Positions 53,819-61,942 of a stretch of 64,000 bases of DNA are shown piece by piece; positions within the stretch are counted from its first letter, which is position 1, and each line of letters begins with the position of its first letter. Made by a program: the position numbers and the translations under genes. The notes beneath the pieces were generated by a model. The model worked only from the letters and a program-made list of their open reading frames with translations. It made no database searches and had not been told where the DNA came from. Source of the DNA: Bradyrhizobium sp. SZCCT0231. Its GTDB lineage: Bacteria; Pseudomonadota; Alphaproteobacteria; Rhizobiales; Xanthobacteraceae. Where the stretch lies: NCBI RefSeq assembly GCF_018130245.1, contig NZ_JAFCKP010000010.1:124001-188000 (forward strand), written 5' to 3'.

Positions 53819-55735
53819 TCACGGCAGGTACTTCCACGCGGCAAGACGCAGCCAATCGATCACTGGATGCAGCCAGATCCACGCAAGCGAGCGTCGTCCG
53901 GAATTGATCTTTGCAACGCCTTCCATCCCGGGACGCAATGCAAGGCCCGCTTCCGAGAGGCGGGCCTCAATCCGAAAAGCATTGCGTCCTTCTTCGGCGA
54001 GCGTAACCGGCGTGATCTTGCTCAGGGTCATCGGCACCGGTTCGCCGGGCCTGCCTGCGAGTGCGACGGTGCCGGTTTGGCCGACCGCCACGAAGCGAAC
54101 GTCGCGTTCGTCGACCTGAACGATCAAGCGATAGGAATCGAGTGGCGCCACCTCGAACAGCGTCTTTCCCTTCTCGACGGGAGAACCGAGCATCTGGCTC
54201 AGGTCGCCGGAGACGACGACACCGTCGAATTGAGCGAGAATCCGGGTGCGTGCGAGCTTTTCTTCCGCGAGTGCCAGCTGCGCCTCCGCCTGCCGGATCT
54301 GCGGTTCCAGCACCACGATGCCGTTGCGATTGTGCTTGGCGAGCGCCTCGCGCTCGCGTTGAAGCAGCTTGTCGAGTTCGGCTCGCCACTTCAGCCGATC
54401 GAGAGCGAGATCCCGGTCGTCAAGCTGGGCGAGAAGGTCGCCCTGCCGCACCGTGTCGCCAGCCCGTGCCGGGGCCGCTCGAACAAATCCGTCGAACGGA
54501 GCCACAGCTGCGCGCTGCACTTCCGCCTCAAGCACCGATTTCGCGGTGACGCGGTGCTCGCCTTTCGCAAAGACCAAGGTTAGCGCGAGCACCGTGATGC
54601 TGCCGACGCAGAGCTTGAGGATCGGCCGCCGCGTGCCGAACAGTGCCGCGCATCCGTCGCCGATACCGTCAACCACACGTCCGCCCAAGAGCCGGTTCGC
54701 CCGCAGCTGCAAAGCGATCTGAGGTCCCAGCAGCGCTGCTATCCCCTCTACCAACTTCAGCATGTCGGCCGTAAAGGGTTCGGCGCGGTGACGTTCGAAG
54801 GTGAGAGCGCCAGTGGGTTCTCCATGGGGGCCGACCAGTATAGCTGACATCGTCGACGAACCGGATGCCTTTGCTTCCTCCGCCAGTGCCCGATGAGCGA
54901 TGGCCACGACGCGTCCCATCGTCGGCAATGGCGGATAAGCGACGCATCCGCGCTGCTCGATCGCCTCTTCCATTGCGTTCTCGATCGCATTGGCGAGGCG
55001 GCTCTCGCGTTTGAAGCTGGCCGAGAACGAAACCGCACGCAGGTAGATTGTGCCATTCCGACCGACAATACCCAGCGATACGCGCTCGCACCGCAGCCGG
55101 GTTGCCAATTCGTTGACCACCGCGATTGCCATACCGCTCAGCCGCGGCTGCGCGTTTACTGTGACCAGCAGGTCGAGGCACGATGCGGCTCGCGTCACGT
55201 CAGACGAGAGATCCTTAGTATGCCTAGCCCAAGGCAACGCCTCGAGCCAGCCCGCCCCCCAGCGCAATTGCTCAGCGACGATGGCTGGGCTGACCAGAGG
55301 CTTGGCGGCCGTCGTCGTCAATGCGATGGCCACAGCCGCAATCGGCTCGTTCGTAGTGCCCAGCGGCAGGGCGACTATCAGGGCCACAGGTTGCGCGGGT
55401 CTGGAATCAGGACCGACGCGACCGGGAGCAACGACCAAGCGGCGCTCCGCGTAGGCGGTTTCGGCCAGGCGCATGAGATCGCTGGCATCCACATCCCGAG
55501 GCGGCCACGTTACCGATAGCAACGGAACAGTTGAATCAGCCCGCCGCAGGAGCAACAGACCCGCCGACACGCCGGCAATACGGCTGCATTGCAGCGCCAA
55601 CCAGGCCGAAACAAATGTCGCTTCGTTTCCCGCGTTCAGCAATCCTTGCCAGTGCGGCGACGTCGTCGTATCCGCGGGCACTCGCCGCAATTGTGGAGCG
55701 GAACCCCCGCTTGCCGTAGAGTCGGGCTCAGACAT
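53819..55735 (-). CDS. GAF-domain and HlyD-type adaptor fusion protein
   Basis: 638 residues. The N-terminal 190 residues are alpha/beta with little similarity. A GAF-like sensor domain lies at about 195-340 (LSGMAIAVVNELATRLRCERVSLGIVG, FERHRAEPFTADMLKLVEGIAALLGPQIALQL). One membrane helix follows at about 370 (ILKLCVGSITVLALTLVFA). The C-terminal part is an adaptor: EAEVQRAAVAPFDGFVRAAPARAGDTVRQGDLLAQLDDRDL, a coiled-coil and RTRILAQFDGVVVSGDL. A cytosolic sensor joined to a periplasmic adaptor is rare and may couple a signal to export. First gene of the SecA/LEPR minus-strand run. Confidence 0.85.
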   Translation of the reverse strand: MSEPDSTASGGSAPQLRRVPADTTTSPHWQGLLNAGNEATFVSAWLALQCSRIAGVSAGLLLLRRADSTVPLLSVTWPPRDVDASDLMRLAETAYAERRLVVAPGRVGPDSRPAQPVALIVALPLGTTNEPIAAVAIALTTTAAKPLVSPAIVAEQLRWGAGWLEALPWARHTKDLSSDVTRAASCLDLLVTVNAQPRLSGMAIAVVNELATRLRCERVSLGIVGRNGTIYLRAVSFSASFKRESRLANAIENAMEEAIEQRGCVAYPPLPTMGRVVAIAHRALAEEAKASGSSTMSAILVGPHGEPTGALTFERHRAEPFTADMLKLVEGIAALLGPQIALQLRANRLLGGRVVDGIGDGCAALFGTRRPILKLCVGSITVLALTLVFAKGEHRVTAKSVLEAEVQRAAVAPFDGFVRAAPARAGDTVRQGDLLAQLDDRDLALDRLKWRAELDKLLQREREALAKHNRNGIVVLEPQIRQAEAQLALAEEKLARTRILAQFDGVVVSGDLSQMLGSPVEKGKTLFEVAPLDSYRLIVQVDERDVRFVAVGQTGTVALAGRPGEPVPMTLSKITPVTLAEEGRNAFRIEARLSEAGLALRPGMEGVAKINSGRRSLAWIWLHPVIDWLRLAAWKYLP

Positions 55736-55896
55736 GTGCTGTCCAAAAGAGCGCCGACCAGTGGCCTTGGTGGTGCTGTCGGAGGGTGGCCGTCATCTTG
55801 TGCCAATCCATTGGCCATATTATTCTTCGAGTTATGTCATTTTAAGATAATTAAATCCACATAATATTATGTACAATAGGGCGGAAGCGGAATTCG
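55736..55896. promoter_or_regulatory. Divergent AT-rich promoter region
   Basis: 161 bases between the GAF/HlyD gene (minus) and the HlyD gene at 55897 (plus). The AT-rich core is at 55830-55875 and contains ATTAAAT (55850-55856). It should drive the export operon leftward and the third adaptor rightward, so both are probably co-regulated. Confidence 0.5.
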
Positions 55897-56787
55897 ATGG
55901 GAACTCGCATGATGCGTCCAATTGAGGGAATTGTCCGCAGAGCTCAGCGGATGAACTACATCGCGTGGTGCTTTTGCCTACCGGTCGGGATCTTGCTTGC
56001 AGGCTCCGGTGCAAGGGCAGTGACCCCAGAAACCTCGGCGGGGGAGCGAGAGTTCAATTGCGTGATCGAGCCGCAACAAACCGTCAAGCTGGCGAGCCCG
56101 GCAATCGGCATGATCGCGCGCCTCGATGTTGATCGCGGCGATATCGTTCGGCAGGGCCAGATCATTGGCAAGATCGAAGATGGAGTCGAGGCCGCAACTC
56201 TGGCGCTCGCGCAGGCCCGCGCAACCAATGATTCCCCCGTGAAGTCGGCCGAAGCCCGCGCGCAGTTCCTGCGTCAAAAACATGAGCGTTTAAAAGAGCT
56301 TCATACAAGGTCTGTCAGCCCACTCGCTTCACTCCAGGAAGCCGAAGCGGAGGTGCGGGTTGCCGAGCAGCAGCTCAAGGAGGCGCAACTCAACAAGGAG
56401 CTTGCTCGCTTGGAAGTCGCGCACGCCGAAGCGGTTCTGAATCAACGCGCGCTGCGTAGCCCGATCGACGGCGTGGTGGTCGAGCGGCTTCTTGTTCCGG
56501 GCGAATATCGAAATGACCAGAGCCCAGTCCTCACCCTCGCACAGATTGATCCGCTGAGGGTCGAAGTGTTCGTGCCCACCGCGTATTTTGGTCAAATCCG
56601 TGCCGACAGCAGAGCCGAGGTGCGACCGGAGCTGCCCATCGGGGGCGTCTATATTGCCTCTGTCACCGTTGTCGACCGCGTACTCGACGCTGCCAGCGGA
56701 ACGTTCGGGGTGCGTCTGTCCTTGCCGAACCCGCATTTGGCGCTGCCTGGGGGAATTCGCTGCAGAGTCGCATTCGTTGGGGAGTGA
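55897..56787 (+). CDS. HlyD-family periplasmic adaptor (RND/efflux type)
   Basis: 296 residues from ATG 55897, preceded by GCGGAA. The signal or anchor is at about 19-38 (MNYIAWCFCLPVGILLAGSGARA). The lipoyl halves are CVIEPQQTVKLASPAIGMIARLDVDRGDIVRQGQIIGKIEDGVEA and ALRSPIDGVVVERLLVPGEYRNDQSPVLTLAQIDPLRVEVFVP, joined by a helical hairpin (KHERLKELHTRSVSPLASLQEAEAEVRVAEQQLKEAQLNKELARLEVAHAEAVLNQ). Fits the third adaptor of the candidate export machine and is divergent from it. A cognate inner-membrane RND pump is not next to it. Confidence 0.88.
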   Translation: MGTRMMRPIEGIVRRAQRMNYIAWCFCLPVGILLAGSGARAVTPETSAGEREFNCVIEPQQTVKLASPAIGMIARLDVDRGDIVRQGQIIGKIEDGVEAATLALAQARATNDSPVKSAEARAQFLRQKHERLKELHTRSVSPLASLQEAEAEVRVAEQQLKEAQLNKELARLEVAHAEAVLNQRALRSPIDGVVVERLLVPGEYRNDQSPVLTLAQIDPLRVEVFVPTAYFGQIRADSRAEVRPELPIGGVYIASVTVVDRVLDAASGTFGVRLSLPNPHLALPGGIRCRVAFVGE

Positions 56788-57451
56788 CAGTCCGGCTCTA
56801 ACGGCTGCTGACAGGCCATCATGCCAAAAAAATAGAGTGCGGGATCATCGCGAGAGCCTGGAGCGGTTGGTTCAGGCAATGCCGATGCGGTTCGCTGATT
56901 CTCAGACAGAAATGCCTCTGTGTTGATTGTTCTATTTATTCATTTGGATCGATGGCACCGCTCATCGATGTGGGATTTAGTATGACGCGGAGCTCTATCG
57001 GAGACATCGAGCTTCTCGACGACCTCGAATGCGAGGATCTACTAACCGCGGCCTCATTGCGCCTCTCTGTTGCTAGAAAGTTGGCCTATCAGTGCAGCCA
57101 TTGGGCTTGGCAAACCGCTCGCATGATCGTCGCCTGAACTATCAGCCGACGAAGTTGGGGGCCAGCCGCGGCTCGTTCGGCTGCCCGATAGCAGTGAGAC
57201 GTTCGCGACACGAACGTTACCGCGATGAGAGATGGCAGAGCGGCGAAATAGCAGCAGCGCTCCCGGAGACAGGCATGCGCATGAACCTGCTTGCCCATTT
57301 GTAGGCCGAGCTCTCGCTTGAATTTACATATTAAATACGATTTATATTGAATTTATATGAAAATATAATATTAATACCGTCAAGGATAATTAATCGCACG
57401 CTTCTGGCCATGACCTGGCTCGACTGGATCCGAACCTCAAGGGATCGGCGG
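56788..57451. other. Intergenic gap with AT-rich promoter, uncertain small frame
   Basis: 664 bases. A frame at 56952-57137 (61 codons, MAPLIDVGFSMTRSSIGDIELLDDL start) is protein-like but has a weak ribosome-binding site; I do not call it. The right part, 57315-57400, is very AT-rich and contains ATTAAATA (57330-57337), a promoter candidate for the cysteine peptidase. Confidence 0.35.
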
Positions 57452-58066
57452 ATGTATCGACTCGCCCGATCCACCTCAATTATTGCGCTCGCCATGATGG
57501 CCGGAGGCACTCAATCGACGGGCGCAGGACGCTTGCGGACGCCCACGACTTCTCAAGCAGCGCTGGAGCGCATCGAACTCGGACGGCCCACGCTTCCGCC
57601 GTTGACTTACACGATGTTCTGCCTGCGCTATGAGGCCGAATGCCGCTCGCGGCGAGGCTTCCGGGGTGGTCCGGTCAGGCTGAACGACGATCGGTGGACG
57701 GATCTTTTGGAGGTCAATCGTGCGGTCAACCTGGCCATTGTGCCCATGCCCAACGACCTCGGCTTGGCCGGCGAGGCATGGAGCATCAATCCCGATCGCG
57801 GGGACTGCAACGACTACGCTGTAAGCAAACGTCACGAACTCCTTCGGCGTGGCTGGCCGGCGCGGGCTTTGCTACTGAGCGAGGTCATCGTCAGTTCCGG
57901 AGAGCATCATTTGGTGCTGCTCGTCCGCACTCTGAGCGGCGATCTGGTGCTCGACAATCTCGCTCCAGAGATCAAGCTCTGGTCGCGCGTTCCCTATCGT
58001 TGGCTTCGCGTACAAATGCCGAGCAGTCATCAGCTTTGGTCGACAATCGACGGCAAAGGTGCATAA
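57452..58066 (+). CDS. LapG-like transglutaminase-type cysteine peptidase (BTLCP family)
   Basis: 204 residues from ATG 57452 (AAGGGATCGGCGG upstream), giving a signal-like start (MYRLARSTSIIALAMMAGG); an ATG at 57410 would lengthen it by 14. The bacterial transglutaminase-like cysteine proteinase signature is clear: MFCLRYEAECR, INPDRGDCNDYAVSKR with the catalytic Cys, SSGEHHLVLLVRTLSG with the His, and DLVLDNLAPEIKLW with the Asp. Calcium-dependent LapG clips the N-terminal retention module of LapA-type giant adhesins. Located beside the giant LEPR protein and its export genes, it may control release of that protein, an inference by analogy. Confidence 0.85.
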   Translation: MYRLARSTSIIALAMMAGGTQSTGAGRLRTPTTSQAALERIELGRPTLPPLTYTMFCLRYEAECRSRRGFRGGPVRLNDDRWTDLLEVNRAVNLAIVPMPNDLGLAGEAWSINPDRGDCNDYAVSKRHELLRRGWPARALLLSEVIVSSGEHHLVLLVRTLSGDLVLDNLAPEIKLWSRVPYRWLRVQMPSSHQLWSTIDGKGA

Positions 58067-58190
58067 TCCTAATTCGGCGAGCGAAATGCGAATCACCATC
58101 TCCTCGTCTTCCCAGTAAGCTGTTGCGAAAGGCGCGGAGGCGAAGCTTGATCGGCAGCAGATTAATGGAACTATCGAAGACCAGGCCATT

Positions 58191-58595
58191 GTGTCAGGGC
58201 TGGTCTACGTGGGTCCGAATAGTCACGTCAAATCGGGAGCCGTTCTAAACGGCCCTCTAATAGTTGGCCCGGACTGCGTCGTTCAATCTGGAGCGAGAAT
58301 TTTGGGCAGATCATTCATTGGGACAGGATCGCAGCTTCGAGCCGGATCATTCGTTTGTAACAGCATACTCATGAACCGCTGTATCATTTCCGAGAACTCC
58401 GTTGTGCAGAACTGCATTCTCGGGTCTGATGTGTTGGTTGGAGCAGGGTGCCTCGTGGGAGATGCAGCAGCTCAAGCGCCAGATCTGGCGGCTTTCGTCG
58501 GCGACCAATTGGGTCTTGGGGCTATAATCTGCCCGGGCTCGATTGTGGCTTCATCTGACGAGGTCGCGGCGGGATCAGTCGTTGGCGGCTCCTAA
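58191..58595 (+). CDS. Short left-handed beta-helix (hexapeptide repeat) protein
   Basis: 134 residues from GTG 58191. It is built of hexapeptide repeats (GLVYVGPNSHVKSGAVLNGPLIVGPDCVVQSGARILGRSF, VVQNCILGSDVLVGAGC). In-frame sequence extends upstream to 58119 without a standard start and also looks hexapeptide-like, so this may be a C-terminal piece of a longer GlmU/UDP-sugar pyrophosphorylase-like protein that lost its N-terminus, or it may use a non-standard start. Composition is less GC-rich than that of the surrounding genes. It stands 15 bases before the next hexapeptide gene and probably acts with it. Confidence 0.7.
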   Translation: MSGLVYVGPNSHVKSGAVLNGPLIVGPDCVVQSGARILGRSFIGTGSQLRAGSFVCNSILMNRCIISENSVVQNCILGSDVLVGAGCLVGDAAAQAPDLAAFVGDQLGLGAIICPGSIVASSDEVAAGSVVGGS

Positions 58596-58609
58596 GACAC
58601 CCATTTTCT

Positions 58610-59755
58610 ATGTTTAAAGAGTCAGATGCGCTACAAATGAAGAAGCTTTCGCTCGTCGACAGACTTGAGGTCCTTGCTGAGAAGGGCGTGGATCTTGTTG
58701 ATCCCCGCCAAATATTCATCGACGATGAAGTTCAACTGGATCGCATCTTTCCGGGATCTGTACTTTTCCCGGGGACCCGTTTGCTCGGGTCTGGAACCGT
58801 TGTTGCTCCTGGCGCAAAGCTGGGGACAGAGGGACCAGCAACCGTTGTAAACTCGATCATTGGAGAAGGTGCGGAAATCGGCAGCGGGTTCGTCACCGAT
58901 TCGGTGCTTCTTTCCAAGGCTAGAATAGGATCGAATGGGCACATTCGCGGGGGCACTCTTCTAGAAGAGGAAGCTTCGACTGCTCATGCTGTCGGCCTTA
59001 AGCACACGATCCTGACGAGCTTCGTAACTCTGGGGTCGCTCATTAATTGTTGCGACTGCTTTATCTCGGGGGGGCGCTCAAGGTCCAATCACACGGAAAT
59101 CGGGAGCGGGTTCATCCATTTCAATTTCACCCCATGGGGAGAAGCCGGTGACAAAGCAACTCCCTCGTTGATTGGAGACGTTCCTCAAGGGGTTTTTCTC
59201 AGGCAGGAGCGAATCTTTATAGGTGGCAACAGTGGGATGGTCGGCCCTAACCGCATAGGCTACGGTACATTCACTGTTGCCGGGCAGGTCATACGTTCGG
59301 ATGTTGGAGCCAGACGAATTCATGCCGAAACGCTGCGCGGTATCGACGGTCCTTGGACCTTCGAAGCAAGACGACTCTCTGGTTCAAGAGTCGAACGAAA
59401 CCTAGAATACGTCGGCCAATTAGCGGCCCTTCGTTGTTGGTATGTTGCGGTACGAAAAGCACGCTTAACTGCCGAGCAGAGACAGTCTCATTTAGGGATG
59501 ACAATGGATGCAGCGATTCATCTCATTGATAGTGGTATGGCGGAGCGGTGGTTCAGGCTTGCTCAATTTCTTGGAGTCAGTACTCTGCCCGCCATGCAGC
59601 TCCCCTCCGTTGCATGCCCTTTGGCAATAGAGCCAAGCTCCATGAGTCATGTGGAATGGCTACGGACGCTTTCCGACGATGCGGTGGGTGCCGGTACAGA
59701 TTGGCTGCAAACCATCGTGCAAGAGTTTGTTGGAAATAACCAAATCAGGACTTAG
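58610..59755 (+). CDS. Hexapeptide-repeat protein related to UDP-GlcNAc pyrophosphorylase-like beta-helices
   Basis: 381 residues. N-terminal residues (DRLEVLAEKGVDLVDPRQIFIDDEVQLDRIFPGSVLFPGTRLLGSGTVVAPGAKLG) are a hexapeptide helix resembling the acetyltransferase half of GlmU. A middle block GGRSRSNHTEIGSGFIHFNFTPWGEAGDKATPSLIGDVPQGVFLRQERIFIGGNSGMVGPNRIGYG is distinctive and well formed. The C-terminal 130 residues are helical without an identified domain. I do not know its reaction. Together with the 58191 protein it may be a nucleotidyl- or acyl-transferase-like pair. Lower GC than its neighbours suggests a separate origin. Confidence 0.75.
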   Translation: MFKESDALQMKKLSLVDRLEVLAEKGVDLVDPRQIFIDDEVQLDRIFPGSVLFPGTRLLGSGTVVAPGAKLGTEGPATVVNSIIGEGAEIGSGFVTDSVLLSKARIGSNGHIRGGTLLEEEASTAHAVGLKHTILTSFVTLGSLINCCDCFISGGRSRSNHTEIGSGFIHFNFTPWGEAGDKATPSLIGDVPQGVFLRQERIFIGGNSGMVGPNRIGYGTFTVAGQVIRSDVGARRIHAETLRGIDGPWTFEARRLSGSRVERNLEYVGQLAALRCWYVAVRKARLTAEQRQSHLGMTMDAAIHLIDSGMAERWFRLAQFLGVSTLPAMQLPSVACPLAIEPSSMSHVEWLRTLSDDAVGAGTDWLQTIVQEFVGNNQIRT

Positions 59756-59784
59756 AATGGGTGAACGCCCATTTTGGGGTTTTC
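59756..59784 (+). terminator. Probable terminator after the hexapeptide gene
   Basis: AATGGG (59756-59761) and CCCATT (59768-59773) form a 6-bp stem with a 6-base loop, followed by TTGGGGTTTT. It starts directly after the stop codon of the hexapeptide gene. Confidence 0.6.
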
Positions 59785-59937
59785 AAGCTATTTTACCCCT
59801 CCGACCGTGAAGCTGTTGCTCTCCTGACGTCAGCCGCGATAGCCGGTTCAGGCGGTCACATTGTGGGTGGCAACAATGGCTTCGGCAACAACGGCGGTGA
59901 TGGCAGTCCTAACGGGAAAGAGGATCTCGATCGGTAA
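59761..59937 (+). CDS. Possible short Gly/Asn-rich frame, uncertain
   Basis: A 58-codon frame starting at GTG 59761 and ending ...GGNNGFGNNGGDGSPNGKEDLDR. The end resembles Gly/Asn-rich tails of RTX-like or cell-surface proteins. It overlaps the hairpin above and has no ribosome-binding site, so it may be a fragment of a former gene. Reported because the tail is unusual. Confidence 0.25.
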   Translation: MNAHFGVFKLFYPSDREAVALLTSAAIAGSGGHIVGGNNGFGNNGGDGSPNGKEDLDR

Positions 59938-59986
59938 GGTCGGCGGTCAGCGCGGGTATTTAGGCCGCCGCAGCGGGGGCCGGGGC

Positions 59987-60331
59987 TCAGCCGGTCCGGC
60001 GGCGCCTTTGGGCGGACGAGCGATCGATCAGCAGATCGTTCAGCTTCTTACCGGCTCGAAGCTGAGCTTTCAGCCATCGGGGCTGCTTACCGCGACCGGA
60101 CCAGGTTTCGGACGGATTCTTCGGGTTCTGATATTTCGGCAGCACTGGGGGGTAGGGGCGTCGAGGACGTTCCTCGTTCTGGGTCGGAGCGGCCGTCCCC
60201 TCAATCTTGCGAAGCCGCTCTTCGAGCTTGGCTTTTTCCGCGGTCATCCTGCGACTGAGAACAGTCGTGACCTCATCGTAGAGCCGCCACAGCTCGGCTG
60301 TGGTCATGGATGCCCAGTCCTCATTCTCCAT
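59987..60331 (-). CDS. H-NS-family nucleoid-associated protein
   Basis: 114 residues from ATG 60331. The N-terminal part is a helical dimerisation region (MTTAELWRLYDEVTTVLSRRMTAEKAKLEERLRKI). The C-terminal DNA-binding loop is PKYQNPKNPSETWSGRGKQPRWLKAQLRAGKKLNDLL, where TWSGRGKQP is the AT-hook-like minor-groove motif of H-NS and of rhizobial relatives. A silencer of AT-rich, foreign DNA; the AT-rich promoters of this window are plausible targets. No direct link to any gene here is shown. Confidence 0.9.
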   Translation of the reverse strand: MENEDWASMTTAELWRLYDEVTTVLSRRMTAEKAKLEERLRKIEGTAAPTQNEERPRRPYPPVLPKYQNPKNPSETWSGRGKQPRWLKAQLRAGKKLNDLLIDRSSAQRRRRTG

Positions 60332-60452
60332 GGAAGCCGTCCCCAACTACCCCCGAACCCAAACAGGAGGGGGGATTATCAGGTCAAACCGGGGTCCGGC
60401 AAGCACGATCCACTCGCCGCGGCTGCGCCAGTGTGCAACGTGGTGGTCGGAG

Positions 60453-60638
60453 TTACCGGCTGGGCCTGTGCCTCCGGACGAGCGGTCGCATCCCAAGCGC
60501 CCTCCGCCCGCGGGATCGTCGCCTGGGCGCAAGCAATCGCTGCTCGGCCTTCAACACGCGACTACGCAAGTTCTGCAATTCAGTGAATTGAACGATGAGA
60601 GCCTGATGAGTTTGACGCAAAACAGCCGAAGAATACAT
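60453..60638 (-). CDS. Small coiled-coil protein, basic tail
   Basis: 61 residues from ATG 60638. A heptad-like helix (HQALIVQFTELQNLRSRVLKAEQRL) precedes an Arg-rich tail (APRRRSRGRRALGMRPLVRRHRPSR). The helix resembles that of the 90-residue protein at 63066-63338 (EALVAQLAELEQLRERV), so the two may be relatives. A basic tail would allow nucleic-acid binding. Ribosome-binding site is weak. Confidence 0.45.
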   Translation of the reverse strand: MYSSAVLRQTHQALIVQFTELQNLRSRVLKAEQRLLAPRRRSRGRRALGMRPLVRRHRPSR

Positions 60639-61252
60639 TTTGACCACCTACTCATTGCCAACGATGCCCCCGTGACCGCTCATTGAAGTTGCTGAATTGA
60701 CGAAAATACAGCTCCAACTTGGGTGACCGGTTTTCATCGGTGCTACACGGGCCGCGATCAGACGCAGCCATTTACGCTTGATTACCCAGCTTCGCTTTGA
60801 TGAATAGTATTACTTTTCCCCCCTTCAGAGGCGAGGCTCTTTGAATGGCCTCGCGTTTGCCGAAACTTCGTCGAATGTTAGATTTGAATCGTGAATGTCC
60901 CAATATATCGTTCGTAATAATGACGCCAACGAAGTTAATTGGATGTTGACCATAACAACAAGGCCGCCAATCGGTGCGCCGATGACATTCTATGAGAGAA
61001 TCTGTAAATCGTATCTATCAGTCGTTGTTCTTTCGTCTGGGAATTTTGCGGCGTTGGTGCACCGCATTCTTACGGTGCTGCGCCTATCTGCCGCTCAAGT
61101 TACGGTGGCGCAGCCATCGACTTTGCCGGGCCGTCCAAGACTTGAGACGGTGCGACGTTAGGGCCGGGTGGACTGGGTAACCTCGCGCGTTTGAAAAGAA
61201 AAATTTGGATTAAGCGGCTGCACGGGGGGTTATTAGCAACAGGCAGGGAAGC
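60639..61252. other. Intergenic gap with a stem-loop, no supported gene
   Basis: 614 bases before the response regulator. GCGAGGC (60832-60838) and GCCTCGC (60849-60855) can pair around a 10-base loop and are followed by GTTTG; it might end an undetected small RNA or gene. The remaining DNA is moderately AT-rich with weak frames only. Confidence 0.35.
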
Positions 61253-61942
61253 ATGCGCCGCATCAGAATTGTCATCGCGGATCGACACCCGATCGTCTTG
61301 CAAGGAATCAGGAGCGTTCTTGCGCCGCAGCGCGATTTTACGATCGTTGCGTCCTGCAGCGATGGTGCAAGCTGCACTGAGGCAATCCGATTTCTTGCGC
61401 CGGACGTCGCGCTTGTCGATGCTGCACTGCCCGATGTCCGTCGGCAGCAGATCCTCGCTCTTGCAAACGCTGCAGGCCCAGGTCCCGCGGTGATCTTCTT
61501 CGCCGGTATCGCGGCCGACTGTGAGCTGCAAAGGCTGGCCTTGGACGGCGCCTGCATCGTCCTCTCGAAGGATTCGGATGCCGAGATGCTGGTCGCAACC
61601 CTGCGGAAGGCCGCCCAGGGCCAAGCTGCGGCTTCGCTGAGCACCGGGCAGGTCGACGAGGAACCCCGCGCCGACGAGAAGTCCCTGACACAACTGACGG
61701 ACCGGGAGCGGCAGATCATGCGGCTCGTGTCGGAGGGGCTATCGAACAAGGAGATTGGACGTCGGTTGAACCTTGCCGACGGTACGATCAAGGTACACCT
61801 TCATCATATCTTCCAGAAGCTGGATATCAGCAATCGTACGGTTCTCGCGGCATTGGCGATTTCGCGAAACGAGCTGCATGCCGCGCCACGTGAGCTGGAT
61901 CCCCCTGATCTGTTGCCTCAGGATCCGGCGAGCGTGAAATGA
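61253..61942 (+). CDS. NarL/LuxR-type response regulator
   Basis: 229 residues from ATG 61253, preceded by GCAGGGAAGC. The receiver domain keeps the acidic cluster (IVIADRHPIVLQG) and the phospho-acceptor region (LAPDVALVDAALPD), where the usual aspartate is D in ALVDAALP. The C-terminal helix-turn-helix is standard LuxR: LTDREREQIMRL-like LTDRERQIMRLVSEGLSNKEIGRRLNLADGTIKVHLHHIFQKLDISNRT. A partner histidine kinase is not nearby. It converges on and overlaps the small minus-strand gene at 61918 by 25 bases. A role in controlling surface polysaccharide is possible but unproven. Confidence 0.88.
   Translation: MRRIRIVIADRHPIVLQGIRSVLAPQRDFTIVASCSDGASCTEAIRFLAPDVALVDAALPDVRRQQILALANAAGPGPAVIFFAGIAADCELQRLALDGACIVLSKDSDAEMLVATLRKAAQGQAAASLSTGQVDEEPRADEKSLTQLTDRERQIMRLVSEGLSNKEIGRRLNLADGTIKVHLHHIFQKLDISNRTVLAALAISRNELHAAPRELDPPDLLPQDPASVK

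Noticed and set aside
53735-54583. A 282-codon plus-strand frame opposite the GAF/HlyD gene
   Set aside because: Shadow of a coding region with clear HlyD features.
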